Counted from the first letter of the stretch, positions 43,720-56,435 are shown. The stretch: DNA of 64,000 nucleotides from Sorex araneus (GCF_027595985.1 NC_073303.1:364566517-364630516); one strand, 5' to 3'. Numbers and translations are program-made. Notes: generated by a model from the sequence alone, not told the origin.

Positions 43720-45170
43720 ATTTTTCAAATGCTTATCTGGAACATTTAAGTGTTATAGACATATTGCATGAGTGTGTGTGTGTATATATATGTATCTGCA
43801 GTATTTGGCAAAAACATATCAGCTTGTTAATTTTAGGTAATGTCAACTATGCAGGTTTATTTGTAAAACTCCCATAGTGAAATGTTACAGTTACCTATAA
43901 ACATTTTTTTTTACTATTTACAATTATGGAATGTTCATATAATGCAACCGAGTTATAGAAAAAAATTACATGAGCAGTATAAATCTGATGCCCAATCCTT
44001 TACAAATATGAAATTACTTTCACTGGATTTTCAAATTGTCAAGTATAAATAGGATGAGGTCAGCAATACTTAAGATGAGGCACTTTAACAATTACCAAAA
44101 AGGTAAAGTGTACAAAAGTGTAATGTGAGACTCTTGATAATAATTTTGCCCTTAATTTCAGATGTGATTAATCCAAGATGGTCTACATTAAGGAGTATTA
44201 CTCATTTTTATTTCTTGCCCTTCTGCCTCAATGTGACCAGGCAACAAAACCAAGTATGTAAGGTACAGATATCCCCACAAACCAATTAATGTGCTTACAA
44301 AGCAACTATACATCATCAAATGACACAGGAGTTTCAGAAAGTGACTGCTTTTACACTAAAAGTTCTGCATAATTTTTCATGAACATGTATACATTGATCT
44401 GCCAAAGGCAAAATGGTACCATGACCATCTTCCTATACAGAAATGTTCTCAAATCTACCATTTATTACTTAAAATTGGTCTACTCTTTTCAAACACTGAA
44501 TTTTAAAAATAGAGAAATTTTAAAAATTAATTTAAAAAATACAGAAATAAAATAACAAATTTACCAGTACTTTGTAATAATCTTAAGTTTTTTTTTAATG
44601 TGATTACGAACAGCTGTCATAATCAACAGCTTAAGACTTTTGTGAAAAATCTTTTAATGTATTCTTTCGGCCAATTCATTTTCAACCTTAACTCATGTTC
44701 TCTGTATATCTACATTATACCTTTGACAGTTACAATAAAGAAATTGTGATTGAAGATTTTATTTTTTTAATAAAATTATAGTACTGTATTCTCCCCATTG
44801 TCAGATTTAAACATAACTTTAACAGGTTTAAAAAAAAAAGAAAAGCTATTTTAAAGTTCATTCCAGGCTTTATCATTTAAGTAATTTTTATCATTTCATC
44901 ATTTTAGTAGTTTTTATAGCCCAGGCACCAAAATATTATTTTAATAAGCATGAGTTTATATTCACTTGAAAATGGTTAGCTGTATCAAAATCATTTGCTG
45001 TTTATATCACATGAGTGAACATGTATCTTAAATTCCCTAAGGTGCTGTTCCTCTAAAGACAGACACTAGCTTTCAATCAGTAATGCTACCAGACCTTAAA
45101 CTGCTTTAAAATCAGAAGTTGGCCAATTTTCAAGTGAAAAAAGAAAATACTTAATTAGAATGACAAAATT
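43720..45170. other. Repeat-poor AT-rich stretch 3' of TXNL1
   Basis: About 1.45 kb without any recognisable SINE or L1, in a window averaging more than one SINE per kb. Several minus-strand AATAAA motifs are present (for example near 44758, 44462 and 43857), so an extended TXNL1 3' UTR is possible. No ORF of note is seen. Confidence 0.5.
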
Positions 45171-45377
45171 AAGCTTGGCAAAAGTAGTGACTTTTATTTA
45201 CAATTGCATGTATCAAGATTACAATAGAAACACTAGTGATACCATCTGAACAAAAGCAATGATTTATTTATTGGTAATGGCAATAAATGGAATATTGACA
45301 GTCTCTGGTGAGAATCAAGCAATTATCCAGGAGCTGTAGATCTGCTTGCAATAAGGTCTTCCAGTGTCTTCTGTACC
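45170..45377 (-). other. TXNL1: TXNL1 3' UTR, proximal form
   Basis: This is transcribed sequence directly after the TAA stop, containing no interspersed repeat. An AATAAA on the minus strand at 45193-45198 suggests cleavage near 45170-45180, giving a 3' UTR of about 200 bases. The overlapping AATAAATAAA at about 45262-45271 could give an even shorter form. A longer form reaching toward 43.8 kb cannot be excluded, because further AATAAA motifs and a SINE-free stretch continue there. Confidence 0.6.
45193..45198 (-). terminator. TXNL1: Candidate TXNL1 poly(A) signal
   Basis: AATAAA on the minus strand (TTTATT on the given strand) lies 180 bases after the stop codon, in the context TTGTAAATAAAAGTCACTAC. 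The T-rich segment CTACTTTTGCC follows. It is chosen over the AATAAATAAA at 45262-45271 because of this downstream context. The choice is an inference without transcript data. Confidence 0.55.
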
Positions 45378-45407
45378 TTAGTGGCTTTCTCCTTTTTTGC
45401 CAACTAC
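45378..45407 (-). CDS. TXNL1: TXNL1 terminal coding segment, residues 281-289 and stop
   Basis: The last exon contributes nine codons, VVGKKGESH, and a TAA stop at 45378-45380. The acceptor is TTCTAG ending at 45408. VVGKKGESH is the conserved basic C-terminal tail of TXNL1. It is far too short to be found as an ORF and was found by looking for the continuation of DFKR. The rest of this exon is 3' UTR on the lower-coordinate side. Confidence 0.96.
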   Translation of the reverse strand, partial: VVGKKGESH

Positions 45408-47594
45408 CTAGAACACAAAAATAACTTTATATGTACATCTTATGGATTTAGAAAAATGAGTATTATTGGTACTAATCTTTAAAAACCTGGTATTAATTTT
45501 CACCCCATGTATTATGTTTTAGCATGCAGTATATTTTCACTGTTGAAGCAAACTGTGATCCTTCCTTTCACCTAGCCTTGAGGTATTAAAAATAAAACAC
45601 ATGCAACCTATTTTTGGTCTCCTACACACTAAGAAAAATTAATGCGATTTTTCAAAATAATGTTGACAGTTTATAAAATAAAATAAAATGCTAAATGAGT
45701 GAAACATTTTTGGCAAACTATTTTTAGACAATTTGAAATCAAATGTCGATTATGAAATAATCTAGAATTAAAGGAATCTGCTAAACTGTCTTTATGTCCA
45801 AGATGACAAGTTTCTAGACTTTTCTCTCAATGGTAGACATGCAATAAAAACAACTGAAAAGTACTGATTACGCTTAGTTTTTATTTTTAAAAAACCCTAG
45901 CTGTCACAAAGCTGAAAATGTGAAATTAATTTCTGTCAAATATTAGAAAAATTCTCTATTGTTCTTTCTTAACTGCCCCTGTTGCTATGTACGTGACAGC
46001 ATAAAAATGTAACAAATTAACCTTTTCTATTAACAGTACTACAAAACAAATTCTCTGTAGGAAGATTCTAAATTTATGTTCTAACTGTATAACTGAACTT
46101 TAAAGTTTATCATTAGCTAATGTATCCTCCTACCAGAAAAGCCTCTAAAGAACTAAATTTGCAAGCAATTTATATTTGTATACAAAAATATTTCAATACA
46201 TATTTAGAAATATAATTTCCACCCAGAAATGTATTATTCCAAATGGTACTGTGTCAAACGAAACAGCATCTTGAAGTTCATATTTGGTCTAAAATAAGAC
46301 ATGGCAGGTCTATGTCATTCATGAAAGAACACTGTAAAAATCCCACTGAATTCCCCATTACATTGTGTAAGGACTGCTGCTCTACCCACATCATGGAAAA
46401 CCACTCTTACTAGTTTCAGAGAACTCCCCCCTAATCTAATGAAACCATGTTAAGAAGTCCCCAAAGCTGGAAAGGTGCTAAGAAGAGCGTCTCATAACAG
46501 TGTATGTGGGTAAGAGTAAGAACCAGGTTTTAAGAGAAATAGGAGTCTCCACAGAAGGGGAAGTGACTCTTTGCACCACTAATGAATTTAGCAGAGGAAC
46601 ACTGGAAGCATTATTGAACATTACATATCACTTGGGAACACACAAAACATAGCACTATTAGATTAGGCACAAGAAAACAAAACCAAGATTAAAAATTAAA
46701 CTTTCAGCAGATGTGATACAGTAGAAGACACAAATCTGCATACTGTTTCACAGGTTGATAACTCTCAACTTGCCAATGTGTATTCTCTGTAAAAAAGAAG
46801 AAGTTCAGAAAACCAATAGGGATTTTCTCACACCAAACATGAAGATTTTATTCATTTTTAAGTCTTTTATATTACAATTCAGGCAAACAAAAAGTCTAGG
46901 TACATCAAAATTAGGTATCAAAATTTTTTCATTCAGTAAGAAGTCCACTGATCTGTGTTAATATTTTAACCCAATCTCATATTCAGTCCGTAAGTCTTTC
47001 AACTGGCTTTGAGCTCACTAGGGTGGACAAAAGTCCAAAAGGTCTTGTGGGTTATATTTCCAATAAGAGGGGGAAAAATGGCATCTATCAATTCCAATCT
47101 AATTTAGTATGTAACTTGTACTAGCATAAAAGAAATCAATGAAACTTAATTTGATTTCCAAGACAACTCTATTGTTCCTAACAATTAAAATTAAACCTTT
47201 AGATTGAAAAACATCCTCCAAGCACCAAGCAGTCAAAGAGCTGAGCCCGGCTCCCCAAATGAGATGCCCGGGTCCTGTACTGCTCTGTCCCAAGCATCAC
47301 TGGGAGCAAGCACTGAGCAAAGAGCAGAGCGACCAGAGGCTCCCAGCTGGGCACATGAACAAAGGGAAAGAAGGAAAAATATTATCCAGTGATTCAACAA
47401 CTAATTAAATCTGAGAGCATTTATACAGTGTAAGCTACATTGCAATGCTATAGCTCAAAATGTTCAAAATTTAAATGAGATGAGAAAATGAAACCAAAAA
47501 AAGTCAGGTGAGCAACACAGTAACACACAATATGGTGATGAAATTAAAACACCTAGTTGCAAGCCAGAACAGAAACAGCTAAGTGAAGGCAGAA

Positions 47595-47668
47595 CTTTTC
47601 AAGGGTGGAGCACATGCCTTGCATGTGTGATGTCCTGGCTTCCATCCCTGGCAGGAGAGCAACAACAA
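47595..47668 (+). mobile_element. SINE head scrap in TXNL1 intron 7
   Basis: GGTGGAGCACATGCCTTGCA and CTTCCATCCCTGGCAGGAGA. Confidence 0.5.
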
Positions 47669-48699
47669 AAAAGGCCAACTGAAAGTATGACTAGGATGAG
47701 GTTTGAAGAAGAGATGGTTGAGGAAATCTACATAAGAAGGAGGCTGATCCGGGTGGCAGAAGCTCTAGAAATCTTGTACCAACACTGGCGAGAGTATGGG
47801 TAGAGTGAGAGCGAACAGGTGCTAGATGAGCAGAGAAGCAAGGGAGGAAGGAGTGAGACAAAGTCAATCTTTATATTACTTCATTTTTTTAAAATCTTCT
47901 GGTTTTAGTTCTTTTGAGTTGGATTAAAAAAGCTGAAAAATAAATAGACAGTAATGTTACAAAAATAGCTGACATGGTGAATGGCCAGTTAAGAAAAGTA
48001 TTTGTATTCCAGTGATAGAAAACAGCTCTGCCTTTCACATGCACCTCACTTCCCACAACGCAGAAGCCCCAACAATTTTGCTCATTTTTCTATAGTTGCT
48101 CTTTAATACTTTTGTATTATAGTACAGTGATTCATGTAATGAGCATTTGTTAGCAAAGAAAACATCTACTTCCAGATCAGATGGCAAGCTTTTCATGCAG
48201 CAAGAAATAATACTTATTTTCAACAACAGCCCAAGTATATGTTATCTGTGCACAATGTCTCAAGGCCCCAAAACAAAAGTGAGAGTGTATTCTGGTACAC
48301 TGGATCTTCAAAGTACAAGCTCATAAAGCTGTGACTGCATGCAAGGAGGTCCAAGATTGCTATGCAAATCCAAATTCATCAGTATTAACTTAGTTGCTGT
48401 CATCTTGATTACATAAGGTGACTAACTTATCTAGAAAGCTAAAATTATCCCAAAATAACTTAAATGATCTAAAAACATAAACTGAAAATGCTGAATAATT
48501 CTATCATTCATTTAATCATTACATACAGTCCTCTTCAGAAACGAAAATCACTTTCTTCCCTGAACTGATAAAATATAGTCAACCTATTTTGAGATTTTTG
48601 CTTACTAAGCACAATTCCTTTAAAGTTCAGACTAAGGAAGTGTCAGATATGACTTGTCCTGAGTGAGTCCAACTTTCATATCCAAATTCCAATGCCCTA

Positions 48700-48890
48700 T
48701 TCTTTTTTGTTTTGGGGCCACACACAGCAGTGCTCAGGGCTCTGAACTGAGGGATCACCCCTGGAGGGGCCAAGGGGACAACATGGAATGCCAAGGATTG
48801 ATCCCAGATCAGCCACATAAGGCAAGCGTCCTACCCTCGGGTACCCGGTATCCCACTGTGCCGAGACTACTATCACTATCGGCTCCTCTG
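48700..48890 (-). mobile_element. SOR-like SINE in TXNL1 intron 7
   Basis: GGGGCCACACACAGCAGTGC, CAAGGATTGATCCCAGATCA. Confidence 0.78.
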
Positions 48891-49284
48891 TACCATTTTA
48901 ACTTCCAAGTTTAAGACCCTCTTCCATCTTCAAACAGGATACTTCTTTCCCAGCCACTGTTGGAACGAGGGAAGTAACACAGGGCTAGAAAAATTATGGC
49001 AATACTTCATGGAGGAAGAGATCCTTTTAAAAAACTGATTAATTTTTATCCATTTTCCAAATTACTGTGCATTACCCTTCATAAATATAAACTTACTTCA
49101 GACAAGGATGATGATAAGACTAAGCATAGGTGTTACAGGACTGCACTTATCTATTGTTTCGTCCCAAGAAATCAAACTCATTAACAATTTTTAACTAATG
49201 ACTATGCACGTGCAAATTAGTCAAGTTCAGTAAGCATTTTTCTTACATTAAAGTTAACAGTGAAATAAAAGAAAAACATCGAAG

Positions 49285-49455
49285 GGCCTGAGAGACAGTA
49301 CTGGTGTTAAGGTGAATGCTGTAATGAGGCTAGAGCCTAGGTCAATCCCCGGCACCACAGACCATTTCCCAGCACTGACAGCTGTCAATCCAGAATAGAA
49401 GCCAGGAGCTCAGGTGCCCCCGAGCACCACTGGGTGTGGCCCAACATACCCTCCA
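49285..49455 (+). mobile_element. SOR-like SINE, old
   Basis: GGGCCTGAGAGACAGTACTG, CACCACTGGGTGTGGCCCAA. Confidence 0.75.
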
Positions 49456-49874
49456 AATAAACAAAAAACTCACGGAAGCATCAGCAATTACAGGATAATG
49501 AAAGAAAATACAAGCAGATCTTCTAAACTACTAAAATGAAACAGCACAATTTTAATACGTACTGCAATTATTCAACCAGTAAGAATTAGTCGAACATTGA
49601 AAGCAAAGGACTCAGGCCCCAGACCAAAGCACTGAACAGCCAGGGTATCCCCAAGATTTGTTCCATGTTTCTAAGCATTACCCAGGAGTTCCCCACATGC
49701 CACAATCAGAGAACAGGACCAAGAAGTCCAGAACGCCAAGGATGAATCCCTAATAGCATTAAAATTATTCTCACAGGGATTCTCAAAAGTGTGGACCAGA
49801 GTGGTAAACCCTCATGGGACCCTTTTAGGGAGTCTTCAAAATCAAAACTACTTTTATAATAACATGAATTTTTA

Positions 49875-50035
49875 TGGGGCTGGAGTGATACAGCAGACAG
49901 CGCACCTGCTTGCAACATGGCCGACTCAGGTTCAATCCCCCGAGCTCCAGAGCTGGTCTCAGAGCAAACTCAGAGGTAATCCCTGAATGCAGACCCAGGA
50001 GTAATCTCTGAGCACAGCCAGGTATAACTCAAAAA
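49875..50035 (+). mobile_element. SOR-like SINE, intermediate
   Basis: GGGGCTGGAGTGATACAGCA, CTCAGGTTCAATCCCCCGAG. Confidence 0.82.
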
Positions 50036-50511
50036 AGAACTTTTATTTCTACTTTTAACTTTCATTGTGATATAGGTGTACAGTGGGATTTTCCCAAGGC
50101 TACATGCTCTGTGACCAAAAATCACCGCACGCAGAAGCAGATATGACAATGAGTTCTATCCTACTACACAGTAAATAAATGTGTGCCAGTAAACAAGACA
50201 CACTAGCATATAACGTAATCAAGAGTCCTAGTATCTCTGCTACCCTAAAGACAGTCCAAAAATGGTCATTTGGTGGTGATGAGGGAGGAGGAGAGAGGGA
50301 GAGAGAGATAGATACTCATCTAGAATGGGGGTTGTAGATGCTAGATATTAAAAACAGAGAAGTGGAAACAGAGTCTCAGATGTATAATTATTAATGCACA
50401 TTAGAAAAACTGCAACTGAATAGCAGGCTAGGAATAAGACAGTTTTTTTTTTTTAACTTTGAAAGAAAAAATAAAAAGGAAATCAGTATAAATGCCAAGA
50501 AGGAGGAAATT

Positions 50512-50699
50512 GGGGCCAGAGCGACAGTACAACAAGTAGGGTGTTTATCTTGCACACAGCCGATCCAGGCTCGACCCCTGGTATCCCATATGGGTCACCC
50601 AAGCACTGCCAGGAGTGATTCCTGATTGCAGAGCCAGGAGGAACACCCTGAGAATCGCTAGGTGTGACCCAAAAAGGTATTAAAAAAAAAAAAAAAAAA
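50512..50699 (+). mobile_element. SOR-like SINE, intermediate
   Basis: GGGGCCAGAGCGACAGTACA, AATCGCTAGGTGTGACCCAA plus A tail. Confidence 0.87.
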
Positions 50700-51504
50700 G
50701 GTGGGAGTTAAGAGGCTAACTACTCATATGAGGAAATAACAGGACTTACAGGTAACAGAACTAAGCTTAAAAACAAGCAAAGCAAGACAAGAGTTAAAAC
50801 CAAATTCCAATGCATCTAATTCAATCAAGCAAAGTAACAAAGCAGGCAGCCAAAATGTCTTCGTTGCTCACACATTTCTCCAGTACAGCACATTTCATAT
50901 CATAAAAATGTAGATGTTTAATCTCTGCTTCTTCTGACCTGTCATTATACATATGTCAAACATCTGACATGACAGATTTAAGCACATATCTGTTCTTAGA
51001 TTTCCCCAAAGTAAATTATGCTTACACAGATAGTTGAAAAATAACCAATTAAAATATCTATTACCATAAACTCATCCACCTCTATGTAATCTTACAAAGT
51101 TTTCTTTAAACACAAATACGTAAGCATCATTAAAAAGAATTAAGATTCTTCAGAATATTCTACCTCCAATTCCCCCAAACAAGTGTATAAATAGTTATTC
51201 TGGTGCCTCCTGCTCTAGGCAATGGCACTTAGGGCTCATCCCTAGCAGCATCCGAGGTGTCAGAGTGCCTGCTGGATAGACGGAGCCTCCAGGGAGCACT
51301 GCAGCCTCCTGAGCAGTTGTACATTCATCTGTGGAGAGCAACCTGGCCCTACCCTGACAGAATGCCCACGGACACGCCAACCTGTGTGTATTTTAACCAT
51401 CACCTCAAGGCATGGTTACCAATTAGATGTAGTTATATAAACAGTTTCATCCTTAATGGTCCCTCTACTTACAAATTCTTTATTCCCTTAGAAAAGAGGT
51501 ATGT

Positions 51505-51680
51505 GGGGTTGGAGTGATAACACAGCAGGTAGGGCATTTGCCTTGCACGCGGCCGACCCAGGTTTGATTCCCAGCATCCCACATGGTCCCCTAAGCACCA
51601 CCAGGGGTAACTCCTGAGTGCAGAGCCAGGAATGACCCCTGTGCATCGCCAGGTGTGACCCAAAAAGCAAAAGAAAAAAA
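51505..51680 (+). mobile_element. SOR-like SINE, young
   Basis: Flanked by AAAAGAGGTATGT and AAAAGAGGTGTGT. Confidence 0.92.
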
Positions 51681-51711
51681 AAAGAGGTGTGTATATAAAA
51701 ATATTTAATTG

Positions 51712-51860
51712 GAGGCCAGAGAGAGAATATAGCAGACAGGATGTTTGACTTGCACATGACTGACATGAGCTACACCCCAGGCACCCTATACGATACCCCA
51801 AGCACCATCAAGAGTGATCCCTGAGCACAGAGCAAGGAGTAAGCCCTGATACAACAACAA
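51712..51860 (+). mobile_element. SOR-like SINE, old
   Basis: GGAGGCCAGAGAGAGAATAT, CCATCAAGAGTGATCCCTGA. Confidence 0.72.
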
Positions 51861-51907
51861 AATTGCATGTTCACTGTAAATCAATCAAAACATGCTGGGG
51901 GGGGGGG

Positions 51908-52095
51908 GGGGCTGGAGCGATAGCACAGCGGGTAGGGCGTTTGCCTTGCACGCGGCCGACCCGGGTTCTAATCCCAGCATCCCATATGGTCCCCTGAGCA
52001 CCGCCAGGGGTAATTCCTGAGTGAAGAGCCAGGAATAACCCCTGTGCATCGTCGGGTGTGACCCAAAAACCAAAAAAAAAAAAAAACCAAAAAAC
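51908..52095 (+). mobile_element. SOR-like SINE, young
   Basis: Near-consensus head after a 15-G run at about 51897-51911. Flanks ACATGC / CCATGCTT are weak duplications. Confidence 0.92.
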
Positions 52096-52518
52096 CATGC
52101 TTTGGGAACAAAGGCATGATTCGAATACAAATAGCCTTGGATACGTAGAGTAGTAAAACTGATACCCTATTTAAATTATTCAAATGATTTAAAATATTTT
52201 CCTCAAAAACAATGCCAATCCAACTTAATTGTCAACAAAGTTCTTAGTACTCCTTTCAAATCATGATTTAGCTTATTCCTATTTTCTCACTATTTCCAAA
52301 TCCTTTCTAAAACCAAGCCTTTATTTTTACATTCATATTTGGAGGTCACTGACTTACTCTCTCGGAAGATAACATTTTCATTATAGATTTTTCAGTTGAT
52401 GACAAATGTAGTTAAGAGAACTTCCTGATATACTTTACCCTTATAGAATAAGATGGATCTTTATGAAATTATTTAAAATCTTGTTTACTTTCCCTCAGTA
52501 TCACTGAGCCAAACTTAC

Positions 52519-52623
52519 TCGTTTGAAATCATTCATATTTGTTGCCTGGACCGGAGTACCAATAAAGGTAAAATACGAAACTCTTGTTGTTTCTTCTTCA
52601 CCTTGATTGGACTGAACAAATAT
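52519..52623 (-). CDS. TXNL1: TXNL1 coding exon, residues 246-280
   Basis: The 105 bases encode 35 codons, IFVQSNQGEEETTRVSYFTF followed by IGTPVQATNMNDFKR, the C-terminal strands of the PITH domain. The acceptor is TGGTAG at 52624-52629 and the donor is GTAAGT just below 52519. Phase is 0 at both ends. The TTRVSY reading has valine where I recall isoleucine in human, a conservative change. The 4.4-kb intron on its 5' side carries an L1 and a U6 retropseudogene. The 7.1-kb intron on its 3' side leads to the last exon. Confidence 0.97.
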
Positions 52624-53544
52624 CTACCAAAAGAGAAAGAGAGAGCACATTTTCAATCACAATGCTTTCTTTCATAAACATGCTTTAAAACTTTAATCAA
52701 TTTCCTCTGATGACTAGTGAAACTGGTAAGGATGAACCCAAACTCCGTTCAGACTAGAGCTCCCATAGAAGTATTCACTCTAGGAAGCCAAGGCTCAGGA
52801 AGGAAAAACCCAGCCAGGGCTGTTCTAAGCACAAAGACAAGGTCTGAAGACTAAGTGACAGAGCTGGGACAAAGAGCAAAAAAACCGTGCTTTGATCGAC
52901 CTCCCTGAGTGGGGCAAACTACACGAAGACACCCAGGGGCCGGTGTGTGTTCACAAAGGGTGTCTTGGCAAGACACCAACATACCAGTTTCTGATAACAT
53001 AGTGTGAAGGGGCCATAATTAAATTCTTTATAATGTTGGAAAAGTATGAGATTCATGACTATTACAGGCAGACCAGTGTTGAAATGTCATTAAAATGGGT
53101 TTTTCACTGAGGAAAATCTCTGCAGTTCTATTCCTTCAGGTATTCGCTTATTCATTCGATAGTCTAGAATACTAAAAGAAAAAAATCGTATTGGAAATCA
53201 GCACCTAACACTAAACGGTGCCACTGTGTGTTTGCTTTCTTTCCGGGGCGACCCAGCAGCCGTGAGGACTAGCCCCTGGCAGTGCCGAGTGGGGAGCCGT
53301 GCGAGGCCCAAGTCACACACAGCCTCCAGCCCGCTAAGGTGCTCTCCTGAGCCACCCCTGTTCCCCCCACCGCATGGCTGCTAAACTCTTTCCTAAAAGA
53401 AAACTGCATGAGCATTTAAAAACAAACTTTAAAGATTTTTTTTTAATGCATCACTTGTATTTGCTCTATTTAAAACACATGTGCATGCGCACATGCACAC
53501 ACATACATACACACACCCCAGGTATGGCCCCCAAACAAGCGAAA

Positions 53545-53690
53545 TTGTTGGGCAGGAGAGGTAATACAGGGGTTAAAACACCTGACTTGTACTCAGCTGA
53601 CGCTGATTATCATCAGCAATGCATATGGTACCCCAAGCATCACCAGGAATAAGCCCTGAGCACCACTTGGTGTGACCCAAACACCCAGAT
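53545..53690 (+). mobile_element. SOR-like SINE, old
   Basis: GGGCAGGAGAGGTAATACAG, CACTTGGTGTGACCCAAACA. Confidence 0.72.
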
Positions 53691-53761
53691 GTGGGCTCCT
53701 ACCAACTCAAATGCACACAAATAAAATAAATTTTAAGAATAATAATAATAAAAAAGTCCAG

Positions 53762-53895
53762 AGTGTGTTTACTGGATTGGAGCATGTACTTTTAGTATGC
53801 ACAAGGCCCAAGTTCGATTCCCAACACTGTATGGTTCCTTTAGCATTGTTAGGAGTGACCCTGAGCACCGCTGGGTAGGGCCTAAAAACAGAAGA
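53762..53895 (+). mobile_element. SOR-like SINE, old
   Basis: AAGTTCGATTCCCAACACTG, GAGCACCGCTGGGTAGGGCC. Confidence 0.68.
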
Positions 53896-54149
53896 AAAAA
53901 AAAAGAAGAGAGATGATTATCTCTCTTGATCCCAAAAGCATAGAGCTTTCATTTTCAGGTCAAGGTCAGCAGCTTTTGTTTTGCCCGGCACCCACAGATA
54001 CACCTAGGCCTAAACCTATCATCAGTTCAAAAGTCCAAGACTATATAAGCAGATTATTAGACAAGCTCTCTTTATTTTTAACGCGCCTTGAATTGAAACA
54101 CAACATACATCGGCTACTCTGAAAATCCCATTTACTCAGAAAGATAGGG

Positions 54150-54285
54150 GCAAAAAAGCACATGCCTAGCATAAGGCTGACCCCAGTTTGGGGGACTCCT
54201 GGGCAGCACCAGGAGTGACCCCAGAGCACAGAGCCAGGAGTAAGTCTAAGTGTCAGTGGGTGTGGCCTAACCTCCCTCTCCCCTA
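54150..54285 (+). mobile_element. SOR-like SINE, old
   Basis: GCACCAGGAGTGACCCCAGA and CAGTGGGTGTGGCCTAACC. Confidence 0.72.
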
Positions 54286-54362
54286 AATATCCATTTACTT
54301 GCTTTAATTAGACTTTCTGACCAAAACTATTCATTTTGTTGGTTTTCTCCTATTGTATTTTT

Positions 54363-55299
54363 TTTAATAATTTATTTATTTTTAATCAGAGAATCACCGT
54401 GAGGGTAGTTACAGATTTATACACTTTTGTGCTTATACTTCCCTCATACAAAGTTCGGGAACCCATCCCTTCACCAGTGCCCATTCTCCACCACCAGTAA
54501 ACCCAGCGTCCCTCCCACCCTCCCCAATCCCATCTCCCCCCCACCCCACCCTGCCACTGTGGCAAGGCATTCCCTTCTGTTCTCTCTCTCTAATTAGCTG
54601 TTGTGGTTTGCAATAAAGGTGTTGAGTGGCCTCTGTGCTCAGTCTCTAGCCCTCATTCAGCCCGCAACTCCCTTCCCCCACATGGCCTTCGACTACAATG
54701 TAGTTGGTGATCGCTTCTCTGAGTTGCCCTTTCCCCGGAACGTGAGGCCAGCCTCGAAGCCATGGGGTCAACCTCCTGGTACTTATTTCTACAGTTCTTG
54801 GGTATTAGTCTCCCACTCTGATATTCTATATACCATAGATGAGTGCAGTCTTTCTATGTCTGTCTCTCTCTTTCTGACTCATTTCACTCAGCATGAAACT
54901 TTTCATGCCCATCCACTTGACTACAAAATTCTTGACTTCCTTTTTTCTAACAGCTGCATAGTATTCCATTGTATAGATGTACCAAAGTTTCCTCAACCAG
55001 TCATCCGTTTTGGGGCATTCGGGTTTTTTCCAGATTCTGGCTATTGTAAACAGTGCTGCAATGAAAATACATGTGCAGATGTTGTTTCGATTGTACTTTT
55101 TTGCCTCTCTGGGATATATTCCCAGCAGTGGTATTGCTGGGTCAAATGGGAATTCAATATCTAATTTTTTGAGAATCGTCCAAATTGTTTTCCAGAAGGG
55201 CTGAACCAGTCGGCATTCCCACCAGCAGTGAAGAAGGGTCCCTTTCTCCCCACATCCTCTCCAACAGCAGTTGCTTTTGTTCTTTTGGATGTGTGCTAA
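54363..55299 (-). mobile_element. L1 3' region in TXNL1 intron 6
   Basis: A 937-bp 5'-truncated L1 in the same sense as TXNL1, flanked by TCTCCTATTGTATTTTT (54346-54362 and 55300-55316). It covers the end of ORF2 and the 3' UTR (ATTCCATTGTATAGATGTAC, GGTATTGCTGGGTCAAATGG read on the given strand). An open 187-codon frame on the other strand is a by-product. Confidence 0.9.
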
Positions 55300-55351
55300 T
55301 CTCCTATTGTATTTTTAAATCATAGTGATGGACCCATATAAAGCTGTTCAT

Positions 55352-55433
55352 GATTAAAAATTATGGAACGTTTCATGAATTTGCATGCCATTCTTACACA
55401 GGGGCCATGCTAACCTTCTATCATTCCAAAAAT
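55352..55433 (-). pseudogene. U6 snRNA retropseudogene (5'-truncated)
   Basis: The minus strand reads TTGGAATGATAGAAGGTTAG, CATGGCCCCTGTGTAAGAAT, GGCATGCAAATTCATGAAAC and GTTCCATA then T's, following U6 snRNA from about its nucleotide 30 to its 3' end. The ACAGAGA box is damaged (ATAGAAGG). The first part of U6 is missing, so it is not transcribable from its own promoter. TGTTCAT at 55345-55351 and 55434-55440 is a short target duplication, as expected for L1-mediated copying. It lies in TXNL1 intron 6, just beyond the L1 at 54363-55299. Confidence 0.88.
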
Positions 55434-56269
55434 TGTTCATTTTGTTTCCAATTTTATTACCAAAAAAAGTAGACATGTTTCTGTGTCTCAATTTAAATTG
55501 CAGATTAAATTTTAAGTGCTTTGTCAAAACACAGTGCTTAAAAACTTGAGCCTATTTCCAGGTAACTATGCTTAGAAATTCTGACAGGAGATTGCTGAAA
55601 ATCTCTGGACTGAATTTCCCAATAAACAAATGCAATCATTCTATTATTGAGTAGACAAAAGATTATCACTGCATATGTAGTCAATGTGAGTAGTCAGAAA
55701 ACTTGATGGCGGGTATTCTAGTTTAATAAAGTGATTTTCTTCACTTGGCTAGAGTATTTCAAATAGCGAAAACCCAATCAGAACCACTAATTTATTAAGT
55801 ATCCTTTGAAACACCACTGAAAATCTCCTAAAATGAAATGTTATATACATTCTAATACTAAAATTAGAATTCCTAATTCCAGCTCAAATTCCTCTAACTT
55901 CCAAAACTAAGAATCATCCACTAAAATTGAGAAACCACATTGGCCCGGCCATGACTTTATTCTCAGTGGTTCTTCGTTTCCACATCTTTATCTAGGTATT
56001 ATTCTAACCTTCCCACCCCTTTCTCTGAAGAACAGGGCTGGGGCAGAAGCACATGTGCAGGGTGGGTTTCAATACCAATATTCACACCAGCTAAGCAGCT
56101 GAAACAGAAATTAAGATAACACAGTATTATCTTTCTTAGAAGTTATTTTTACTAAGGCCCTGCCTATTACAGTATTACAACTATTATAGAAAAAAATCAT
56201 TTTTAAATTGTATTTTTACAAATATCATCATTCATCACCAGGTGATAATAATAAAGAATATCTTTCATT

Positions 56270-56435
56270 TGGGGGTGGGGTGACAGTAAGAGGGTAGGGC
56301 ACTTTTCTAGCACGTGGCCAACATTGAGTTCAAGTCCTGGCACCCCATGTGGTCCCCCGGGCCCACCAGGAGTAAAGCCGAAGTATAGCCAGGAGTAAAC
56401 TCTCAGCACTGCCAGATGTGGCCTCAAATAAAAAA
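56270..56435 (+). mobile_element. SOR-like SINE, old
   Basis: GTGACAGTAAGAGGGTAGGG, GCACTGCCAGATGTGGCCTC. Confidence 0.75.

Larger units (their letters stand above)
45409..52518 (-). other. TXNL1: TXNL1 intron 7
   Basis: Last intron of TXNL1, 7.1 kb, GTAAGT...TTCTAG. The 2.2 kb nearest the terminal exon (45.41-47.58 kb) is nearly repeat-free. The rest carries SINE copies listed separately. Confidence 0.9.

Noticed and set aside
54601..55164. 187-codon plus-strand ORF
   Set aside because: It is antisense to the L1 3' region at 54363-55299.
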